NCBI GenBank assembly: GCA_965661625.1
Contig: CBFIEM010000003.1
Coordinates: forward strand, 62,001 to 126,000
Reading direction: 5' to 3'
Source: GCA-2705995 sp965661625
Lineage (GTDB): Bacteria > Bacteroidota > Bacteroidia > Flavobacteriales_G > Salibacteraceae
DNA: 64,000 bases
Shown here piece after piece: positions 52,148 through 60,749 of this stretch (the stretch's first letter is position 1; the number at the start of each line of letters is the position of its first letter). The translations under genes were made by a program, and so were the position numbers. Below the pieces are notes generated by a model. The model was not told the origin of the DNA. It saw only the letters and a list, made by a program, of their open reading frames with translations, and ran no database searches.

Positions 52148-53044
52148 TTATTGATCGTTAAAGGCCAGCAAAGTTTTCCAAGCGTCCATTACCTTTCCAT
52201 CTGAAAGCAATGTTCTTGCCTGGTTATGAAGGGCCAACTCTAATGCTTCGGCATCATCTTCATACTCCATAAATAACTCAGCTAGCTCTGTTAATTTATA
52301 GTCGTTCACATCCGTTTCATGGGGCAGTTCTTCAACATTCCCCAATTGCCCTAAATTATTCCCTGTTAATACGGTGCTATTTCTTATTTCCTGTGGAATA
52401 GCATCTACCCCCATTCCCAACGTTGCGAGGGGTTTTGCAATTTCAAAGAGTGCATCACCATTAGCACGGCAATACCAGTTTCCCCCCATACGTGCCACCA
52501 GGTCAATTTTATGGGGGTCAATTTTACCCGTTTCATCCAATATCGCTTCATCAACATGCATCATTTTCACCTCGCAAACCACTAAGTTTCCAGCTCCTCC
52601 TTCATTTCCAAGCTCAATTACTTCACGCACAATACACTCTAACTGCACAGGAGATTCTTTTACGCGGAATGGCTTTACAACATCTGATGCAATTGGCGTT
52701 AACCCAGCTTTAATGAACTCATTTGTTCCATCGGGATACTCAGTACTGGAAAGCGACATTTGTTCAACTATGTCGTAGTTTACAATATTAATAACCACCT
52801 CCTTCGTGGCTTTTGCATTCTCCAAGGTATGCTTAGTGGTATTGTTACGCACCCTTCTTGCCGGTGAAAAAATGGCAATTGGAGGGTTCGCGCTAAAGAC
52901 ATTAAAGAATGAAAAGGGGCTCAAATTTGGATTACCATCCTCATCCATTGTACTGGCAAAAGCGATTGGACGAGGTGCTACAGCACCAAGCAGGTAGCCG
53001 TGTAATTTGGGGGTTGCAACTTCTTTAGGGTCTATTTTAATCAT
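52148..53044 (-). CDS. Flavin reductase family (FMN-binding split barrel) protein
   Basis: A 298-residue protein. The N-terminal ~200 residues are a split-barrel FMN-binding domain, with LLGAVAPRPIAFAST, LSPFSFFNVFSANPP and the VVINIVN segment, similar to flavin reductases and related oxidoreductases. The C-terminal ~90 residues are an acidic helical region not part of the usual fold. The frame runs to 53167, but the -7 element TACATTTG (53070 to 53063) and the family start support ATG 53044. Substrate and partner oxygenase are unknown. Confidence 0.88.
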   Translation of the reverse strand: MIKIDPKEVATPKLHGYLLGAVAPRPIAFASTMDEDGNPNLSPFSFFNVFSANPPIAIFSPARRVRNNTTKHTLENAKATKEVVINIVNYDIVEQMSLSSTEYPDGTNEFIKAGLTPIASDVVKPFRVKESPVQLECIVREVIELGNEGGAGNLVVCEVKMMHVDEAILDETGKIDPHKIDLVARMGGNWYCRANGDALFEIAKPLATLGMGVDAIPQEIRNSTVLTGNNLGQLGNVEELPHETDVNDYKLTELAELFMEYEDDAEALELALHNQARTLLSDGKVMDAWKTLLAFNDQ

Positions 53045-53062
53045 AGCTTTAGAACTGAGGTA

Positions 53063-53070
53063 CAAATGTA
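53063..53070 (-). promoter_or_regulatory. -7 element of the flavin reductase-DUF3127 unit
   Basis: TACATTTG on the minus strand matches TAnnTTTG exactly, 18 bp before ATG 53044. It excludes starts further upstream. Confidence 0.5.
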
Positions 53071-53115
53071 GCCAAAGGCAGGTGGATATGAAACTGAAAA
53101 AAGGCAAGAAACACC

Positions 53116-53144
53116 TTGCAGAATAAAAAATGCAATTATCTTTG
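53116..53144 (+). promoter_or_regulatory. Promoter of tRNA-Leu
   Basis: TTG at 53116-53118 and TATCTTTG at 53137-53144 (perfect TAnnTTTG) are 18 bp apart. The mature tRNA starts 23 bp downstream. Confidence 0.7.
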
Positions 53145-53167
53145 CAGCCCACTAGTAATAGTGACAA

Positions 53168-53249
53168 GCGGGCGTGGTGAAACTGGTAGACACGCTAGAC
53201 TTAGGATCTAGTGCCTTGCGGTGTGTGGGTTCGACTCCCTCCGCCCGCA
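53168..53249 (+). tRNA. tRNA-Leu (UAG anticodon)
   Basis: The acceptor stem GCGGGCG pairs with CGCCCGC at 53242-53248. The anticodon stem CTAGA/TCTAG encloses loop CTTAGGA, so the anticodon is TAG (Leu, codons CUN). A long class II variable arm and the T loop TTCGACT follow. The T stem has one T-T mismatch. CCA is not encoded. A terminator hairpin starts 8 bp beyond. The 3' end is a classic integration target for tyrosine recombinases, and an integrase fragment follows at 53347. Confidence 0.96.
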
Positions 53250-53256
53250 CTCTTAG

Positions 53257-53299
53257 AACCAGCAGGAAAGACAGCGATGTTGACCTGCTGGTTTTTTTC
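53257..53299 (+). terminator. Terminator after tRNA-Leu
   Basis: AACCAGCAGG (53257-53266) and CCTGCTGGTT (53284-53293) form a perfect 10-bp stem with a 17-nt loop, followed by a T run. Confidence 0.88.
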
Positions 53300-53346
53300 G
53301 TTATATTTCCAAGTGAGACAAAAAATGAGACAAATTTTTGGTCATT

Positions 53347-53535
53347 ATGAAGCCTTGGAAAGACTTGAAAATATCCTCTTTTAACAATGATTTGAGCAAG
53401 CGTTGGTTTGTTCAATGGAATCATTGGAACGCAGAAAAGAAGAAATATACCCGTGTTAAGAGGTATGGAGGTATCAATCGGGAAAAAACTATTTCAGGTA
53501 GGTTATTTGAAGCCAAAGCTCTGAGAGAGGGCATT
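53347..53535 (+). pseudogene. N-terminal fragment of a tyrosine recombinase (integrase)
   Basis: From ATG 53347, 63 codons read as the opening of a Bacteroidota tyrosine recombinase: WFVQWNHWNAEKKKYTRVKRY, then GGINREKTISGR and FEAKALREG, i.e. the strand-linked N-terminal domain. After about 53535 the frame continues to 53631, but its sequence is only the antisense of the next gene. The core and catalytic domains (R-H-R-Y) are absent. It lies 98 bp after the tRNA-Leu 3' end, on the same strand, the usual place for an element's integrase. It is a relic of a lost or rearranged integrative element. Confidence 0.75.
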
Positions 53536-54010
53536 CATTCCAACTTCCAGTTTGTTTATCATCCCAAGCATCTCCATTCGCCAAAAACCCTGTATTTAGA
53601 TATAACAACTCCCATCCATCTTCCCACCTGAAGTCTCGATCCGCAACACCGCCTCCAGTAAGATGCGTATGGCCATTATGTCCACTAGAAAATGGCCATT
53701 GCATTTGATAACCATTTGGGGTTATCCAGCTAATATTGTTAAAATAATCTGGGTTCAAATAAATATTATCTAACGGATACCATGAGAAACCTGTATTGAC
53801 CATATTTCCTGGATCTGAGGGGAAGTAGTTTGTCCACTCATCATTATAGGGATTGGCTGGATTGGTACTGATGTTTCTAACACAGCATGTGCTGTAACAC
53901 GTTTCAAAATACTCCGAGTAATTTGGGTCAGCTGGATCTTCTTCAGGCAATTCTTGTCCAAAGCTGAAAAGCCACCCTACTGTTAAAACGGCAATTAAAA
54001 AATATTTCAT
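53489..54010 (-). CDS. Secreted protein, probably 3'-truncated at the integrase junction
   Basis: A 173-residue protein with a clear signal peptide (MKYFLIAVLTVGWLFSFGQ) and a Trp/Asn/Cys-rich body with an early CYSTCC motif. No family is recognised. The last ~15 residues (ECPLSELWLQITYLK) are encoded by the antisense strand of the integrase fragment, so the true C-terminus was probably lost when the junction at about 53535 formed. It is 14 bp from the following lipoprotein gene on the same strand and belongs to the same unit. Whether it is still functional is unclear. Confidence 0.55.
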   Translation of the reverse strand: MKYFLIAVLTVGWLFSFGQELPEEDPADPNYSEYFETCYSTCCVRNISTNPANPYNDEWTNYFPSDPGNMVNTGFSWYPLDNIYLNPDYFNNISWITPNGYQMQWPFSSGHNGHTHLTGGGVADRDFRWEDGWELLYLNTGFLANGDAWDDKQTGSWNECPLSELWLQITYLK

Positions 54011-54024
54011 TATTCCAGGTTAAA

Positions 54025-54840
54025 TTAGTTTCGAATTATTCGACCTTCAAAATAGATCGAGTCAGGTTGTAATGAGCGGCGGTACTGCCATTTGAATCGA
54101 TTACCGGGTAATACTTTTCCAATTCCTGCCCAAGGAGTGCTATGACTAAAATAACCTATGACAAGGTGATTATTTCCTGCTCTAAACCCTGGAACACCTA
54201 GCCATCTACCAGAAGAAGAGTCTCCTTCATTTTCAAAATTCAACATGTAGAAATCGTAAAAATTATCCACATTGGCAGGATTACCATCGGAATCAATGGC
54301 GTCTATTTTAACTTCAAACGTATCGGTTGTACCTCGATATGCACCTCTGTAAGTACCTATGACATTCAGTCCAGCATACTCATAAGGCAAGAATATTTTT
54401 TTGTATACAGAGTCTTTACCGTCGTCATCGGGAAAGCAATCGGTATTTGGAGTATGTTCAATTACATGAGAAACCTCAATGTACCGCGGCCTTACCACAT
54501 CCTTAAAATCGCGACTAAAAGTCCTTTCTGTAATAACCTCAGCACCTAAATACCACTTGTGAGTTACGTCCGAACTATCCTCTTTGCCGATAAAAGCAAT
54601 ATCATCCCTCACAAAAACCGTATCTGCTTTAAATAACGGGTATCCTTCTAAATCCATATGATGCATGTAATTACTCACAAAAAAGTCGGCTGTGGGTAAA
54701 CGAGAATCTATGCATGGATCGTAATTGGCGCACTCAGGGTTCCTCGGGTCACAACATGTCTCTTCTTCATCTTTCTTACATGAATTGGCAACAAGAATGA
54801 GTAGGGTTAAAAAAACGAGGTTTCGCATGTGGTTTTTCAA
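54025..54840 (-). CDS. Lipoprotein of unknown function (lipoprotein cluster)
   Basis: A 271-residue lipoprotein (lipobox ANSC, Cys21) whose mature start is Cys-rich (CCDPRNPECANYDPC). The remainder is beta-rich with no recognised domain. The upstream neighbour also encodes a short lipoprotein, and the three genes 53489-55356 on this strand likely form an accessory surface cluster brought in with or near the integrative element (inference). An alternative start is the Met at residue 5. The function is unknown. Confidence 0.7.
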   Translation of the reverse strand: MKNHMRNLVFLTLLILVANSCKKDEEETCCDPRNPECANYDPCIDSRLPTADFFVSNYMHHMDLEGYPLFKADTVFVRDDIAFIGKEDSSDVTHKWYLGAEVITERTFSRDFKDVVRPRYIEVSHVIEHTPNTDCFPDDDGKDSVYKKIFLPYEYAGLNVIGTYRGAYRGTTDTFEVKIDAIDSDGNPANVDNFYDFYMLNFENEGDSSSGRWLGVPGFRAGNNHLVIGYFSHSTPWAGIGKVLPGNRFKWQYRRSLQPDSIYFEGRIIRN

Positions 54841-54894
54841 AACGAACTAAATTTTAGTGGATAACGGGCCGCATTCCGATTCAACGGTCTATGC

Positions 54895-55356
54895 TTATTT
54901 GATTGCAGTAATGTGTGCTCTAGCGTAAGTGTCGCCACGCGTAAATTGCAACAACCGATTGTTGTATAATACACCAGCAATTTCCCGATCAAACCAACAT
55001 GGCCCCAAAGGCTTCATGATAACTTCAACGGTAGCAATTTCGCCGTCGGGAAAATGAATACGCAACACCTGCTTTACTTGGTAATCTAGACGCAAGCTAA
55101 TTGCTCTAGTAGACGCAAAATAGTCTACGGGTCTAAATCCAACCCAAGCTCCTTCATGTTCATATAAAATACTATCGGGATTGATCATTGCACCTGCACC
55201 CACAAGGGAGTCTCCAGCTTGATTTACGAACGTTATCTCTAGAGTGGGTTGAACTACGGTTAAGCTGATGGGACAGGGGTAATAATCAGGATCAGATTCT
55301 GATTGTTGGCAACTCAGTAAAAGCAAAGCAACAAGTATGGTGGCGAAATATTTCAT
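54895..55356 (-). CDS. Small lipoprotein of unknown function
   Basis: A 153-residue lipoprotein with lipobox LLSC (Cys16). The mature part is beta-rich, and no domain is recognised. It starts the set of three same-strand genes ending at the integrase junction. No promoter match to the -7 consensus was found close to its ATG. The 145-bp gap upstream to 55501 holds only the terminator of the next gene. Confidence 0.65.
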   Translation of the reverse strand: MKYFATILVALLLLSCQQSESDPDYYPCPISLTVVQPTLEITFVNQAGDSLVGAGAMINPDSILYEHEGAWVGFRPVDYFASTRAISLRLDYQVKQVLRIHFPDGEIATVEVIMKPLGPCWFDREIAGVLYNNRLLQFTRGDTYARAHITAIK

Positions 55357-55448
55357 ACAATATTGGTAATCAGGCTCAATATACGGTTATTCAAACACAA
55401 TCAAAATCTTGCATGGCGGCAACCCCTGCGGCAACCTTTAAACTTTTA

Positions 55449-55482
55449 TAAAAAAAAAGCCTCCCATAAAATGGAAGGCTCC
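55449..55482 (-). terminator. Terminator of the 251-residue secreted protein gene
   Basis: On the minus strand AGCCTTCCA and TGGGAGGCT pair over 9 bp (one G-T wobble) around a TTTTA loop, followed by a run of T. It lies 19 bp past the stop at 55502. Confidence 0.85.
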
Positions 55483-55501
55483 TGCTGTCACGTTGAAATG
55501 A

Positions 55502-56257
55502 TCACAGTTTCTTTTCAACTTTCTTGATTGTTTTCGGAAGTTTTTTCTTCAGGTCAGCAATCAGTTTTTCAGTTGCACTCTCGCATAGGTCTTGAATTTT
55601 TGCTGGTTTCATTACCGGAATACCTGCTGCAATAGGAACTGATTTGCGTGAAGTTCCCTGCTCATTCTTAGCAAATACCTTATCGCCATCTTTATTCCAT
55701 AGCTTAATACGTGTCCAAGCGGCAATACCTGCAGTTCCTGTTCCACCAACAGCAAGTTTTTGAACAAATGTGTAGTCCAGTATCACAAACATTACCCCGT
55801 CAACATCATCTCCAAACATCTTTAGCATATCTAGCTCAGCGCGGTACTTGTCGTTACTCAATTTAGACACTTCCATTAACGGCTTGTAACCGTCGTACGC
55901 GATGCAGTATTGAAAAATCTTTTTATCCTCATCCGCTTTGTCAGTTCCAATATTCTCGTAAGCCTTGTAAGCTGCATTGTTTGTCACAACTCCTTCATCA
56001 ACCAACTCAAACGGTAAGCTCTTCGCTATGTCATTGAAAAACGCATCGTGATACTGCTCTAAAGCAGGTTGTAAATCAAAATTAGGATCTTCAGCTAGCG
56101 ATGCTACTGCACCAGCAAGTGCTGCATTCCCACTCAAACCTGAAAAGTCGATATTCTTCTTAACGAAAAACGTTACTACGGCAACCTTTTTCTTCTGTGC
56201 AAAACCCATCAGTCCTGCAAACACTAAAATCAATACTAAAATTCCTGTTTTTTTCAT
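55502..56257 (-). CDS. Secreted protein of unknown function
   Basis: A 251-residue exported protein with a signal peptide ending about GFAQ. The mature part begins KKKVAVVTFFVKKN and includes beta strands and a helix-rich C-terminus that is very Lys-rich (KLIADLKKKLPKTIKKVEKK). The pattern is like CsgG- or lipocalin-like periplasmic proteins of Bacteroidota, but I see no decisive motif, so no function is given. It is a single gene with its own terminator. Confidence 0.7.
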   Translation of the reverse strand: MKKTGILVLILVFAGLMGFAQKKKVAVVTFFVKKNIDFSGLSGNAALAGAVASLAEDPNFDLQPALEQYHDAFFNDIAKSLPFELVDEGVVTNNAAYKAYENIGTDKADEDKKIFQYCIAYDGYKPLMEVSKLSNDKYRAELDMLKMFGDDVDGVMFVILDYTFVQKLAVGGTGTAGIAAWTRIKLWNKDGDKVFAKNEQGTSRKSVPIAAGIPVMKPAKIQDLCESATEKLIADLKKKLPKTIKKVEKKL

Positions 56258-56348
56258 TTTATGCTTTATTTGTTACGGCAATAATACGCCAAAAAGGCAC
56301 AATATAAGATGAACAACGCTAGCAGACTACACAACTTTGTAATCACTC

Positions 56349-56385
56349 AAAAAAAAAGATGCCGCAATTGCTTGTGGCATCTTTT
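56349..56385 (-). terminator. Terminator of the Spy/CpxP-like gene
   Basis: AAAAGATGCC and GGCATCTTTT pair over 10 bp around a 12-nt loop and continue into a long T run on the minus strand. It is 17 bp past the stop at 56402. Confidence 0.85.
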
Positions 56386-56401
56386 AGCTTAGAACCCAGT
56401 T

Positions 56402-56803
56402 TTATTCTCCCTTCAAGCCGCCATGAGGCTGATGGTTTTTGCGCTTTTTCTCCATATGTTTCTTGCGCTCCTGAACCATTTTCTTCGCTTGTTCACGCTG
56501 TTCTGGCGTCATCACTTCCATCATTGCAGCTTTGCGCTCTTCCTTAATTTCATTCATTTTTACATGACGCTCATCAGCTGTTAATTTTGCTTCACGTACT
56601 GCTTTTATTTGCTCTTCAGTGCGCTCATTAATAGTCTTTACTTGTTCTTGTTGTGCTTCATTAAGCTCCAATTTTTCGGTCATCATCTTGGTTTGATGCT
56701 CCATGCGATTTAAACGCATTTCTTCTCGCTTCGCTCCTTCTTGTGCCTGAACCGTTCCCGTGGCAACCAAGGCCAATCCTAATATAAATGCAATTCTTTT
56801 CAT
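56402..56803 (-). CDS. Spy/CpxP-like (LTXXQ) periplasmic protein
   Basis: A 133-residue exported protein with a signal peptide (ending about VQAQ), then a Lys/Glu/Arg/Met-rich helical hairpin with two LTxxQ-like motifs: LELNEAQQEQ at about 46-55 and VMTPEQREQ at about 97-105. This is the pattern of Spy/CpxP periplasmic chaperones and of related Bacteroidota DUF4890 proteins, which help keep envelope proteins soluble or bind metal. It is a single gene with a terminator. Confidence 0.78.
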   Translation of the reverse strand: MKRIAFILGLALVATGTVQAQEGAKREEMRLNRMEHQTKMMTEKLELNEAQQEQVKTINERTEEQIKAVREAKLTADERHVKMNEIKEERKAAMMEVMTPEQREQAKKMVQERKKHMEKKRKNHQPHGGLKGE

Positions 56804-56920
56804 AGCTTTTCATTTAAGTTTACGTGGCTTTTGATGCCCCACAGACCAAAAGGTTTAATCCAATTCAAAAAAAAACAGAGAAAACCCTTTTCAACGGTAA
56901 TGGCATTCTATTGCGCTTCA

Positions 56921-56928
56921 TACATTTG
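56921..56928 (+). promoter_or_regulatory. -7 element of the M3 peptidase gene
   Basis: TACATTTG matches TAnnTTTG exactly, 16 bp before ATG 56945. It lies inside the longer reading frame that starts at 56831 and therefore excludes that start. Confidence 0.55.
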
Positions 56929-56944
56929 CCCAAAATCATTGGCA

Positions 56945-58996
56945 ATGGCTAATCCGTTATTAAAGCATCATTTCAGCACCCCTTTTGAAACCATTCCTTT
57001 TCCAGATATTACGCTTGAAGATTTTCTACCAGCCTTGAATTCTGCAATTGAGGAAGCGCGCGCTGAAGTTCATGCCATTACTGCTCAAAATGCAGCACCC
57101 ACCTTTGAAAACACCATTGAAGCGTTGGAATTTAGTGGCTTTTTTGTGGGGAGGGTTTCGGAAATATTTTTCAACCTCAACTCCGCTGAAACCAGCGACA
57201 AGATGCAGGCGTTGGCCCAGGAAATCTCTCCTTTGCTAACAAACTATCGCAATGATATTGTGCTAAACACCCAGCTCTTTGCCCGTATAGATGCTGTATA
57301 CCAAAACAGCTCACAACACAACCTTAGTTCAGAACAACAAATGCTTCTTGATAAAACGCACAAATCGTTTACACGTAACGGAGCTAGCCTGAATGAAAAA
57401 GATAAAAAAACACTGCGAGAACTCGATAATAAGATAGCCAAAGCTTCCCTTACATTTGGAGAGCACGTGCTTGCAGCAACCAATGCATTTGAATTACTTA
57501 TCACCGAAGAAAAAGACCTTGAAGGACTTCCAAGTTGGTTTCGTGAATCTGCAGCAGAAGCAGCAGAAGAAAAAGGGAAGTCGGGTTGGTTAATTACGCT
57601 GCAGTATCCCAGCTATATTCCATTCATGACTTACTCCGCAAATCGAGAATTGCGGGAAACGCTTTATCGCGCTGCACAAACTAAGGCATTTGGCGGAGAA
57701 TTCGATAACCAAGAGTTGGTACTTGAACTTGTTGCTTTACGTCAAGCACGTGCAAATTTGCTTGGATACGAATCATACGGCCACTTTGTTTTAGAAGAGC
57801 GCATGGCTGAATCACCGGGAAATGTAACTACCTTTTTAGAAGACCTTTTGGAACAAGCGCTTCCAGCGGGCAAACAAGACGTAGGTGAAGTGCGCAAATT
57901 TGCTCAAGAATTAGACGGAATTGACGTCCTTCAGCGTTGGGATTACGCCTACTATGCTGAAAAACTCAAAAAAGCACATTTCAACATCGACGATGAGGCC
58001 TTAAAACCGTACTTCGAACTTTCGCGAACGGTTGAAGGCATGTTCCAGGTTGCACATAAACTCTATGGCATCTCCTTTACCAAACGAACCGATATTCCTG
58101 TTTATCACAAGGACGTTTCAACCTATGAGGTGAATGACGCTGATGGAAAACACCTCGCCGTATTTTACACCGATTTCCATCCGCGGGCAGGAAAACGCAA
58201 TGGAGCTTGGATGACGAGTTACCGAAGTCAAAAAATACAAGCAAACAAGGAGACGCGACCATTAGTTTCCATCGTATGTAACTTCACCAAACCTACAGGA
58301 AAAACACCTGCCTTACTTACTTTCAATGAGGTAACAACGCTGTTCCACGAGTTTGGTCATGCCCTTCATGGTATGCTAGCAGTAGGAACCTACCCCAGTT
58401 TAACGGGCACCAGTGTTTATTGGGACTTTGTAGAATTACCTTCACAGTTCATGGAGAATTGGTGTTACGAAAAAGAAGCCCTCGATTTATTTGCTGTGCA
58501 CTATGAAACAGAAGCTAAAATCCCCGCTGATTTAATCAAACGCATCAAAGCAGCCTCAACCTTTCAAGAAGGCTACCAAACAGTTCGTCAGCTGAGTTTT
58601 GGGATACTCGATATGGCTTGGCATGGAAAGCATCAAAAACTACCCACCAATGTAAAAGCATTTGAAGATAACGCCATGAAAAGCACTGAGCTTTTTGAGC
58701 CCATTCAGGGCACTTCTATGAGCTGTCAATTCTCGCACATTTTTCAAGGTGGCTATGCAGCTGGGTATTACAGTTACAAATGGGCTGAAGTATTAGATGC
58801 AGATGCATTTGCCCGTTTCCAGGAAGAAGGAATATTCAATCAGCAAGCTGCTTCAGATTTTCGAACGCATATTTTAGCAGCAGGCGGAACGCAACACCCC
58901 ATGGACCTCTACGTTGCTTTTCGCGGAAAAAAACCAACTCACGAAGCCTTGTTAAAGCGTGCGGGCTTACTCACCACTAACACACCAAAAGCATGA
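56945..58996 (+). CDS. M3 family metallopeptidase (Dcp/oligopeptidase A-like)
   Basis: A 683-residue zinc peptidase. The N-terminal part (MANPLLKHHFSTPFETIPF) and a long helical region are typical of oligopeptidase A and dipeptidyl carboxypeptidase. The zinc site is NEVTTLFHEFGHALHGML (His468, catalytic Glu469, His472), with the third ligand Glu497 in WDFVELPSQFMENW. It breaks down peptides in the cytoplasm. The start was moved from 56831 to ATG 56945 because a perfect -7 element precedes it. It overlaps the VOC gene as ATGA, so both are co-expressed. Confidence 0.95.
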   Translation: MANPLLKHHFSTPFETIPFPDITLEDFLPALNSAIEEARAEVHAITAQNAAPTFENTIEALEFSGFFVGRVSEIFFNLNSAETSDKMQALAQEISPLLTNYRNDIVLNTQLFARIDAVYQNSSQHNLSSEQQMLLDKTHKSFTRNGASLNEKDKKTLRELDNKIAKASLTFGEHVLAATNAFELLITEEKDLEGLPSWFRESAAEAAEEKGKSGWLITLQYPSYIPFMTYSANRELRETLYRAAQTKAFGGEFDNQELVLELVALRQARANLLGYESYGHFVLEERMAESPGNVTTFLEDLLEQALPAGKQDVGEVRKFAQELDGIDVLQRWDYAYYAEKLKKAHFNIDDEALKPYFELSRTVEGMFQVAHKLYGISFTKRTDIPVYHKDVSTYEVNDADGKHLAVFYTDFHPRAGKRNGAWMTSYRSQKIQANKETRPLVSIVCNFTKPTGKTPALLTFNEVTTLFHEFGHALHGMLAVGTYPSLTGTSVYWDFVELPSQFMENWCYEKEALDLFAVHYETEAKIPADLIKRIKAASTFQEGYQTVRQLSFGILDMAWHGKHQKLPTNVKAFEDNAMKSTELFEPIQGTSMSCQFSHIFQGGYAAGYYSYKWAEVLDADAFARFQEEGIFNQQAASDFRTHILAAGGTQHPMDLYVAFRGKKPTHEALLKRAGLLTTNTPKA

Positions 58997-60051
58997 GTTA
59001 TTTTATCAGCGGCATTCAACAAATGGGTATAGGCGTACCCCAAGTATATCCAGCATTTAATTGGTACAAAGAAGTATTCGGGATGGACGTTCCTGTTTTT
59101 GACGATACCGCTACAGCAGAACTCATGCTTCCTTACACCCAAGGTGAGCCCAGAGATAGACATGCTATTTTGGCGTTAAATATTCAAGGTGGTGGTGGGT
59201 TTGAGATATGGCAACATACTGGAAGAACGCCTTTGGCACCAAAGCGCCCAATGCAATTAGGCGAATTGGGGATAGCAATTACCAAAATAAAGGCTGTGAA
59301 CATTGAAGAAGCTCATGCGCACATCAGCTCGTTACCTGTTGTTCAAAATTGTACTGGGTTATTAAAAGATCCAGCAGCAAACCCGCACTTCTATGTTCAG
59401 GACCACCTCAACAATTGGTTTGATGTTGTTCCCGGAAAAGCGTGGTTCAAAAAGCGCCTAAAAAAGCCAACTGGCGGGACTTACGGAGCCACAATTGGTG
59501 TTTCAGACATTCAAAAAGCTCTTACGGTTTACCGGGATGTATTGCATTACGACGAAGTGGTATATGATGAAACAGGCATATTTGAAGACTTGAGCGCATT
59601 GCCAGGCGGAGGAGAAAAGTACCGCCGTGTTTTACTGCGCCACTCGGCTCCAAGGAAGGGTAGCTTCTCTGAACTTTTTGGGAATTCGGAAATCGAATTG
59701 GTGCAGTGCATTGAGCGCACCCCAAAAAAACTATTTGAAGGCCGCATGTGGGGCGACATCGGATTTATTCACCTCTGCTACGACGTGAAGCATATGGATG
59801 AACTAAAAGCACATTGCGAATCGGTTGGGCACCCATTTACTGTAGATAGTGCTGCGAGCTTTGATATGGGAAAAGCGGCTGGAAGGTTTGCCTACATCGA
59901 AGATCCTGACGGAACACTCATTGAGTTTGTAGAGACGCACAAAATGCCGGTAGTAAAACAACTAGGTATCCATTTGAACGTGCAAAAACGCGCAGTAGAC
60001 AAACCGTTACCCCGTTGGATATTGCGTGCATTGGAATTGAATAAAAAATAA
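58993..60051 (+). CDS. Double VOC-domain protein (glyoxalase/dioxygenase-like)
   Basis: A 352-residue protein with two vicinal-oxygen-chelate modules, at about residues 8-135 and 165-315. The second ends with YIEDPDGTLIEFVETH, a typical glyoxalase/bleomycin-resistance-type end with the metal-binding Glu. The first carries GIGVPQVYPAFNWYKEVFG. The sizes resemble extradiol dioxygenases or lactoylglutathione lyases, but the substrate is not clear. It overlaps the M3 peptidase stop as ATGA, and its stop is 11 bp from the convergent response regulator gene. Confidence 0.82.
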   Translation: MSYFISGIQQMGIGVPQVYPAFNWYKEVFGMDVPVFDDTATAELMLPYTQGEPRDRHAILALNIQGGGGFEIWQHTGRTPLAPKRPMQLGELGIAITKIKAVNIEEAHAHISSLPVVQNCTGLLKDPAANPHFYVQDHLNNWFDVVPGKAWFKKRLKKPTGGTYGATIGVSDIQKALTVYRDVLHYDEVVYDETGIFEDLSALPGGGEKYRRVLLRHSAPRKGSFSELFGNSEIELVQCIERTPKKLFEGRMWGDIGFIHLCYDVKHMDELKAHCESVGHPFTVDSAASFDMGKAAGRFAYIEDPDGTLIEFVETHKMPVVKQLGIHLNVQKRAVDKPLPRWILRALELNKK

Positions 60052-60062
60052 TTGATCGGGTG

Positions 60063-60749
60063 CTAGTTTGTAGCAGACAGCACATAACCATGTCCACGTA
60101 GGGTTTCTAACTTGAGCTTGGTACATTTTTTAAGGCGCTTACGCAAGCGGTTCATGTGCACATCTAAACTGTTAGACACGAAGCTATCGCTATACCCCCA
60201 AACTTGTTGCATCACAATATCGCGTGCTACGGGTTTTCCAAAATAACGCAGAAAAATAGCCATCATCTGGCACTCAGTTTTACTCAACTCTACACGGGTT
60301 TCTGGAGTATGCAACAACCTGCGAATAGGGTCAATCCAAAAATCGCTTTGCTGGGTATCACCATCTGCACCAACATTTGATTTCCGCTGAAATATCGCAT
60401 TGATTTTGGCTTTGAGAACATCCACATCAAAAGGCTTAACCAAATAGTCATCCCCTCCTGCTTCATAACCCGCGAGCATATCACTTTTTAATCCTCTGGC
60501 AGTTAAAAACAACAAGGGAACTTTTGGTTGTATGGCTTTAATTTCGCGTGCCAAATGAAGGCCACTGCGCATAGGGAGAACAACATCTAGGATGCATAAA
60601 TCTATTTTTCGAGATCGGAATGCTTTTAATCCCGTTTCGGCATCTGCACACACCACCACATCGATATCATGCTCATAAAGTGCTTTTTGTAGCATTTTAC
60701 CCAATGAAGGGTCATCTTCTACGATTAGCATTCGCTTTTTTCCCATCAC
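60063..60749 (-). CDS. OmpR-family response regulator
   Basis: A 228-residue regulator. The receiver domain (about 1-120) has acidic residues Glu11-Asp12-Asp13, phospho-acceptor Asp55 in CILDVVLP, Thr in LFLTARG and Lys in YLVKPFDVD. A winged-helix domain (about 133-228) ends in VETLRGHGYVLSATN-like sequence (LKLETLRGHGYVL), the OmpR/PhoB hallmark. It overlaps the histidine kinase gene by 4 bp and is its partner. The pair resembles RprXY-type systems of Bacteroidota. Confidence 0.95.
   Translation of the reverse strand: MMGKKRMLIVEDDPSLGKMLQKALYEHDIDVVVCADAETGLKAFRSRKIDLCILDVVLPMRSGLHLAREIKAIQPKVPLLFLTARGLKSDMLAGYEAGGDDYLVKPFDVDVLKAKINAIFQRKSNVGADGDTQQSDFWIDPIRRLLHTPETRVELSKTECQMMAIFLRYFGKPVARDIVMQQVWGYSDSFVSNSLDVHMNRLRKRLKKCTKLKLETLRGHGYVLSATN

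Noticed and set aside
53536..53631. Continuation of the integrase frame
   Set aside because: It is antisense to the secreted-protein gene and shows no recombinase sequence.
56831..56944. Longer start of the M3 peptidase
   Set aside because: A perfect -7 element at 56921-56928 precedes the ATG at 56945, and the family N-terminus begins there.
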